In this document: positions 60,009 to 64,000 of the stretch, one piece after another
How the letters are laid out: every line of letters starts with the position of its first letter
How positions within the stretch are numbered: the first letter of the stretch is position 1
Assembly (NCBI GenBank): GCA_051877855.1
Contig: JBJEJH010000057.1
Span: 1-64,000 of the forward strand
Length of the DNA stretch: 64,000 bases
Origin: MGBC120314 sp051877855
GTDB taxonomy: Bacteria; Bacillota; Clostridia; Lachnospirales; Lachnospiraceae
Reading direction: 5' to 3'
The notes under the pieces: model-generated
What the model saw: only the letters and a program-made list of their open reading frames with translations
What the model was told of the DNA's origin: nothing
Database searches by the model: none
Program-made: the position numbers and the translations under genes

Positions 60009-61091
60009 ATGGAAATGTTTGATAAATTAGAGGATATTGTTCGTCATTTTGAGGATGTGAACGCAGAACTTTCAAGTCCGGATGTGGTGAATGATCAGAA
60101 CCGTTTCAGAAAGTTGATGAAGGAGCAGAACAGTTTAACACCGATTGTTGAGACATTTACCCTTTATAAGAAGAATAAGCAGAATATTGAGGATAGTCTT
60201 GCGATGCTGGATGAAGAAAGCGATGAAGAACTTCGCGAGATGGCAAAGGAAGAGTTGAATGAATCCAAAGCTGCAGTGGAAGAACTGGAACAGAAGCTTA
60301 AGATTCTGTTGCTTCCAAAGGATCCTAATGATGAGAAGGATATTATTGTAGAAATCAGAGCCGGTGCAGGCGGCGATGAGGCGGCACTTTTTGCTGCGGA
60401 ATTATATCGTATGTACGTGCATTATGTGGAAGCACGTAATTGGAAGATTGAAGTTATGAACTCCGATGAGACGGGAATCGGCGGTATGAAGGAAATTCAG
60501 TTTATGGTTCACGGACAGGGGGCTTACTCTGTTATGAAATACGAGAGTGGCGTTCATCGTGTACAGCGTGTACCGGAGACGGAAAGCGGCGGACGTATTC
60601 ATACCTCAACAGCCAGTGTGGCGGTTATGCCGGAGGCAGAAGAAGTGGATGTTCAGATTGATGAGAAGGATATTCGTATCGACGTAATGCGTGCTTCCGG
60701 TAATGGTGGCCAGTGTGTCAATACCACGGATTCAGCGGTACGTCTGACCCACTATCCAACCGGTATCGTAATCTACAGTCAGACGGAAAAGTCTCAGATT
60801 CAGAATAAGGATAAGGCATTTGCCCTGCTGCGTGCCAAGTTATATGACATGGAGTGCCAGAAAGCCCATGATGCAGAGGCGGAGGCCAGAAGAAGCCAGA
60901 TTGGTACCGGCGATCGTTCCGAGAAGATTCGTACTTACAACTTCCCGCAGGGACGTGTGACGGATCATCGAATCGGTCTTACTTTATATAAGCTGGATAA
61001 GATTATGGATGGTGATATTCAGGAAATAATTGACGCATGTATCGTAGCGGATCAGAATGCAAGATTGGCAAAGATGAATGATGAAGAGTAA
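60009..61091 (+). CDS. prfA: Peptide chain release factor 1
   Basis: A 360-residue class I release factor for UAA/UAG. The codon-recognition tripeptide region is RVPETESGGRIHTS (PxT), and the peptidyl-hydrolysis motif is NGGQCVNTTDSAVRLTH, where GGQ is followed by Cys instead of the common His. KILLLPKDPNDEKDIIVEIRAGAGGDEA and EARRSQIGTGDRSEKIRTYNFPQ are RF1 hallmarks. It is preceded by AGGAGGAAG. Confidence 0.96.
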   Translation: MEMFDKLEDIVRHFEDVNAELSSPDVVNDQNRFRKLMKEQNSLTPIVETFTLYKKNKQNIEDSLAMLDEESDEELREMAKEELNESKAAVEELEQKLKILLLPKDPNDEKDIIVEIRAGAGGDEAALFAAELYRMYVHYVEARNWKIEVMNSDETGIGGMKEIQFMVHGQGAYSVMKYESGVHRVQRVPETESGGRIHTSTASVAVMPEAEEVDVQIDEKDIRIDVMRASGNGGQCVNTTDSAVRLTHYPTGIVIYSQTEKSQIQNKDKAFALLRAKLYDMECQKAHDAEAEARRSQIGTGDRSEKIRTYNFPQGRVTDHRIGLTLYKLDKIMDGDIQEIIDACIVADQNARLAKMNDEE

Positions 61092-61107
61092 GAGGTAGGT
61101 ACAGTCT

Positions 61108-61905
61108 ATGAGTTTGGAAGTTCTGGCATTTTTAATTAAGGTAGCGCGGGTTTTGATTTATTTTATCTGGTTCATGATGGGTGCAACCGTATTCTCCTTT
61201 TTGAATGTGGTGATTTATCGTTTACCGGAGCATAAAAACTTGGTCAAGGGACGCTCGATGTGTAGAAAATGTGGTCATGACCTGAACGTGTGGGATACAA
61301 TTCCGGTTTTCTCATGGATTTTCCTTGGTGGTAAGTGCCGATACTGTAAGGAAAAAATCTCATTGAGATATTTGATGGTTGAGCTGATGGGTGGTATATC
61401 CGCAGTGGGATTGGTGCTTTATTATGGTGCGAGTCTTGCGGCTTTAACGGTTTTTGCCTTTTTTGCAGTAATGACCGTCATTTCATTTATCGATTATGAT
61501 ACCATGATTATCCCGCCACAATTAAATGTAATGATCTTCCTGATAGGCGTGGTTTCAATTTGGACCATGGGAGGACCGACGCTGGTGGAACGAATTATTG
61601 GTATGTTTGCCATCAGTCTTCCGCTTTACATTATCATTATGATTGTACCGAATGGTTTTGGCGGCGGCGATATCAAGCTGATGTTTGCTGCAGGATTCAT
61701 GCTGGGATGGAAAGCCACGGTAGCAGCTTTCTTCATTGGACTTGTATTGGGTGGAGCTTACGGCATTTATCTGATGGCCCGAAGAAAAAAGGGAAAGAGT
61801 GATCATTTTGCCTTTGGTCCATTCTTGTGCATAGGACTTGCGGTGGCACTGTTCTATGGTGAAGCCATGGTAAATGCTTATTTGGGCAGCTTTAGTGCGC
61901 TTTAG
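61108..61905 (+). CDS. Type 4 prepilin peptidase (A24 family)
   Basis: A 265-residue multi-pass membrane protease/methylase. The N-terminal part has SFLNVVIYRLPEHKNLVKGRS with a zinc-binding-like tetra-Cys segment (CRKCGH and CRYCKE), and catalytic Asp residues fit FIDYDTM and NGFGGGDIKLMFAAG. It would cleave type IV prepilins or pseudopilins. No pilin or assembly gene lies in the window, so its substrates are elsewhere. It follows prfA by 16 bp on the same strand. A terminator follows. Confidence 0.9.
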   Translation: MSLEVLAFLIKVARVLIYFIWFMMGATVFSFLNVVIYRLPEHKNLVKGRSMCRKCGHDLNVWDTIPVFSWIFLGGKCRYCKEKISLRYLMVELMGGISAVGLVLYYGASLAALTVFAFFAVMTVISFIDYDTMIIPPQLNVMIFLIGVVSIWTMGGPTLVERIIGMFAISLPLYIIIMIVPNGFGGGDIKLMFAAGFMLGWKATVAAFFIGLVLGGAYGIYLMARRKKGKSDHFAFGPFLCIGLAVALFYGEAMVNAYLGSFSAL

Positions 61906-61921
61906 AAAATAATATAGAATA

Positions 61922-61958
61922 CGGAAGGACTTTGACGATGGTCAGAGTCCTTTTTTTA
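61922..61958 (+). terminator. Terminator after the prepilin peptidase gene
   Basis: AAGGACTTTGAC (61925-61936) pairs with GTCAGAGTCCTT, one G-U, around GATG and is followed by T7. Confidence 0.85.
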
Positions 61959-62033
61959 AATATTTGATGTATAGCGGATGCAGATGTGCTATACTTAATG
62001 ACAGACAATTTGATGAAAAATGAGGGTTACGGA

Positions 62034-63104
62034 ATGAGAGATGAAGAGCGTGTCATAGGGCTGGACCTGGTGCGATGTGTTGCATTGTTATTTATTATTG
62101 GCGTACATTTTTTCTATAACAATGGGTTTTATTATGAAAATCAGATTGGTACGGAGATGTTTATGGCGGATGTTGTGCGGTGGCTGACATTCTCCTGTGT
62201 GCCGATGTTTATTATATTGACCGGATATCTGAAGGCAAGATCAGAGTTGTCCGCAAAGTATTATCGAGGAATTGTCCTGATTCTGGTGACCTGGGTGATG
62301 GCATCGATTGTGTGTATGTTGTACAAAGGTATGGTGCTTGGTATACAGTACACGGCTATTGAATGGTTGCAGCAATTCCTTGACTATAAAGCTGCGGATT
62401 ATGCGTGGTACATCGAGTTGTATATTGGTCTTTTTCTTCTGATTCCATTCCTGAATCAGTTCTTTGGATGGGAAAAGGAAAGAAAGTATCATATTGTGGT
62501 GCTGGTGACCATGATCGTGACGGTCTTTCTTCCTTCCATATTGAATGGGTATGTAATTAAGGGGAAGACGCTGGATCTGATTCCGAATTACTTTGTTTCT
62601 TTATGGCCCATGGCTTATTATTTTCTTGGGGCGGCACTTCGAAAATATCAGTGGAATATCAGTGCTGCAGTATGTATTCCTTTAATCGTTGCACTGTGCA
62701 CAATTAAGGCACTGGTTACGTATATCAGTGCAGGGGGAGCCAATTTCTATAAAGGTGTTGGCGGAGGATATTCGGACTTTTTTGTGGGTGCGATTACATT
62801 ATTATTGTTCCTGCTTTGCTATCAGGTAAATATTAAGACCATGTGGGTGAGGAAGGTATTGACCCATGTGTCCAAGAGATCCCTGCTTATCTATCTGTTA
62901 TCCAGTATTGCCGATCGCATGATGAAACCGGTATTTGCACCTTTTGATGCTCCGGTACATTATTGGTGGTCATTTCCGGCTCATACGGTTGTGGTGTTTG
63001 TAATCTCTCTGATTCTGAGTGAAATCATGTATCCAATCGTATGCACAATAAGTGGATGGATCACGGGTCTGGTACCGGCATGGAAGAATGAGAAAAATCA
63101 GTAA
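62034..63104 (+). CDS. Membrane acyltransferase (acyltransferase 3 family)
   Basis: A 356-residue multi-pass protein. GLDLVRCVALLFIIGVHFFY has the early Arg and the His that are conserved in the acyltransferase-3 family (OafA/WecH-like); about ten hydrophobic segments follow. It probably acetylates a surface sugar or other acceptor. The ATG at 62034 is used because GAGGG lies upstream and the following residues are those conserved in the family; earlier in-frame starts (61986, 61998) are possible. Confidence 0.8.
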   Translation: MRDEERVIGLDLVRCVALLFIIGVHFFYNNGFYYENQIGTEMFMADVVRWLTFSCVPMFIILTGYLKARSELSAKYYRGIVLILVTWVMASIVCMLYKGMVLGIQYTAIEWLQQFLDYKAADYAWYIELYIGLFLLIPFLNQFFGWEKERKYHIVVLVTMIVTVFLPSILNGYVIKGKTLDLIPNYFVSLWPMAYYFLGAALRKYQWNISAAVCIPLIVALCTIKALVTYISAGGANFYKGVGGGYSDFFVGAITLLLFLLCYQVNIKTMWVRKVLTHVSKRSLLIYLLSSIADRMMKPVFAPFDAPVHYWWSFPAHTVVVFVISLILSEIMYPIVCTISGWITGLVPAWKNEKNQ

Positions 63105-63123
63105 ATGAATGGAGTTACAGTGA

Positions 63124-64000
63124 ATGGTGGAGATTAAGCCGGTATTTTATGATAAGTTTCATTGTACTGCAGGGGAGTGTCCCATGACCTGTTGTATGCA
63201 GTGGAAAATCGCTGTGGATGATGAGACTTATGCAAAATGGAAGAAGATAAAATGGCCGGATGGCGTGCCTGAGAAGTCCGATTCTCTGGCAGATGCCGTA
63301 ACACAAAAAGATGGCGGCAGAGTGATTCGGTTAAATGAAAGTAAATATTGTCCGTTTCTTAATTCGAAAAAATTGTGTGCATTGGTTTTAGAGCATGGGG
63401 ATTCGGTACTCTCCCATACCTGTGATACCTTTCCGAGGCAGGTACATGATTTTGAAAATCGCAGAGAACTTTCACTGGTATCCTGTTGTCCGGCAGTGGT
63501 GGACTATTATCGTAGTGAGTCCTTTCATCTTCAGGGAGAGATTCCAAAGGGGGATCTTCTTGCAAAGTTGCGGGAATTGATGATGAACATCCTGTCGGAT
63601 GATTCATGGGATATGGAGACAGCCCTAAAGATGATATTCTATATTCTGCTGGATCTTTATGATAAGGAAGCGGAAAGGGTTGAGGAACTTGATGAATATA
63701 GTGCTGCGGCTTTTTGGCGCAAGTTATATGACAGCATAAAGGATGTGCCGGTTTGTGCCGGGGATTTTCTTGTGGAGAATCTGGAGCTGTGGCTGGATAT
63801 GGTGGAAAACTATCGCAAGGAAGGGTTGTATCTTAACTATATTGAGGATATTTCAAAGGAGGCAGAACAGATCCTAGGTACGATGGACACAGAGTCCTTA
63901 CAGAAGAACTACGAGGAATTTCGAAAGCATTTCAGGGACTATGAATTCCTGTTTCGAAATTATCTGGCGGCAGAGTTGTTTACCAATCTGCTTCTTCCGG
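63124..64000 (+). CDS. fliB: Flagellin lysine-N-methylase (FliB-like), N-terminal part
   Basis: The frame starts at ATG 63124 (GGAG at 63111, spacing 9) and is open at the window edge, giving 292 residues. The Cys-rich N terminus CTAGECPMTCCMQW, then YCPFL, LCALVLEHGDSVLSHTCDTFPRQ and SCCPAVVD, match the FliB family that methylates lysines of flagellin. Whether this organism is flagellated is not shown here. It follows the acyltransferase gene by 19 bp. The remaining C-terminal part lies outside the window. Confidence 0.85.
   Translation, partial: MVEIKPVFYDKFHCTAGECPMTCCMQWKIAVDDETYAKWKKIKWPDGVPEKSDSLADAVTQKDGGRVIRLNESKYCPFLNSKKLCALVLEHGDSVLSHTCDTFPRQVHDFENRRELSLVSCCPAVVDYYRSESFHLQGEIPKGDLLAKLRELMMNILSDDSWDMETALKMIFYILLDLYDKEAERVEELDEYSAAAFWRKLYDSIKDVPVCAGDFLVENLELWLDMVENYRKEGLYLNYIEDISKEAEQILGTMDTESLQKNYEEFRKHFRDYEFLFRNYLAAELFTNLLLP

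Overview
The window reads as a chromosome segment of a low-to-medium GC Gram-positive anaerobe of the Clostridia, most likely family Lachnospiraceae. The clues are AT-leaning codon use, strong AGGAGG-type ribosome sites, near-consensus TTGACA/TATAAT promoters, a T-box before tyrS, small Clostridia families (DUF4364, DUF1385, DUF5050, TIGR01212), FabK instead of FabI, and ATP-type PEP carboxykinase. It is a draft scaffold: 100 Ns at 35898-35997 are flanked by identical 55-bp contig ends, so the gap looks like an assembly artefact inside one gene. No rRNA, tRNA, IS transposase or CRISPR array was seen.

Layout. 1-3000: end of pckA, then an AT-rich three-gene cassette (XRE regulator, ImmA/IrrE metallopeptidase, PIN-like protein) that looks horizontally acquired and toxin-antitoxin or defence related. 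3000-9450: a lipoprotein polysaccharide deacetylase, an RluA-type pseudouridine synthase and a folate operon (folC, folE, HD hydrolase, folP, folBK). 9450-16930: DUF5050 membrane protein, secreted glucosaminidase and lipoprotein, pheA and argS. 16980-23400: DUF4364, radical SAM protein, malic enzyme, greA with a terminator-like leader, a degenerate ABC-ATPase-like protein, patatin and a kinase fusion. 23450-30900: XRE regulator with an alcohol/aldehyde dehydrogenase pair, then a GntR/ABC transporter operon with a clear operator. 30970-36930: diguanylate cyclase, T-box-controlled tyrS, ECF sigma factor with a membrane-anchored partner. 37000-47860: a 13-gene type II fatty acid synthesis operon from acpP to a MarR regulator. 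47950-64000: alcohol dehydrogenase, orphan substrate-binding lipoprotein, PHP phosphatase, PdaB-like deacetylase, phosphatase, SGNH/MBOAT O-acetylation pair, rho, rpmE, DUF1385, prmC, prfA, prepilin peptidase, acyltransferase, and the start of a FliB-like flagellin methylase that runs off the end.

The most unusual signal is a dispersed, non-coding hairpin element found three times (core 3088-3166, 27124-27258 and, reversed, 50273-50406). The two full copies are about 200 bp, share long identical blocks, and differ at four base pairs where both partners have changed together. All three lie in the same orientation just ahead of a gene, with the end of the conserved arm 65-69 nt before the start codon. 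Those genes are an envelope deacetylase lipoprotein, a GntR/ABC operon and a substrate-binding lipoprotein. The element is either a mobile miniature element that lands in leaders or an undescribed structured leader RNA.

Other points of interest are an HD hydrolase in the folate operon in the position where a dihydroneopterin triphosphate pyrophosphatase would be expected, the catalytically dead-looking ABC protein after greA, and a second FabK-like flavoprotein with a cysteine cluster inside the fab operon.
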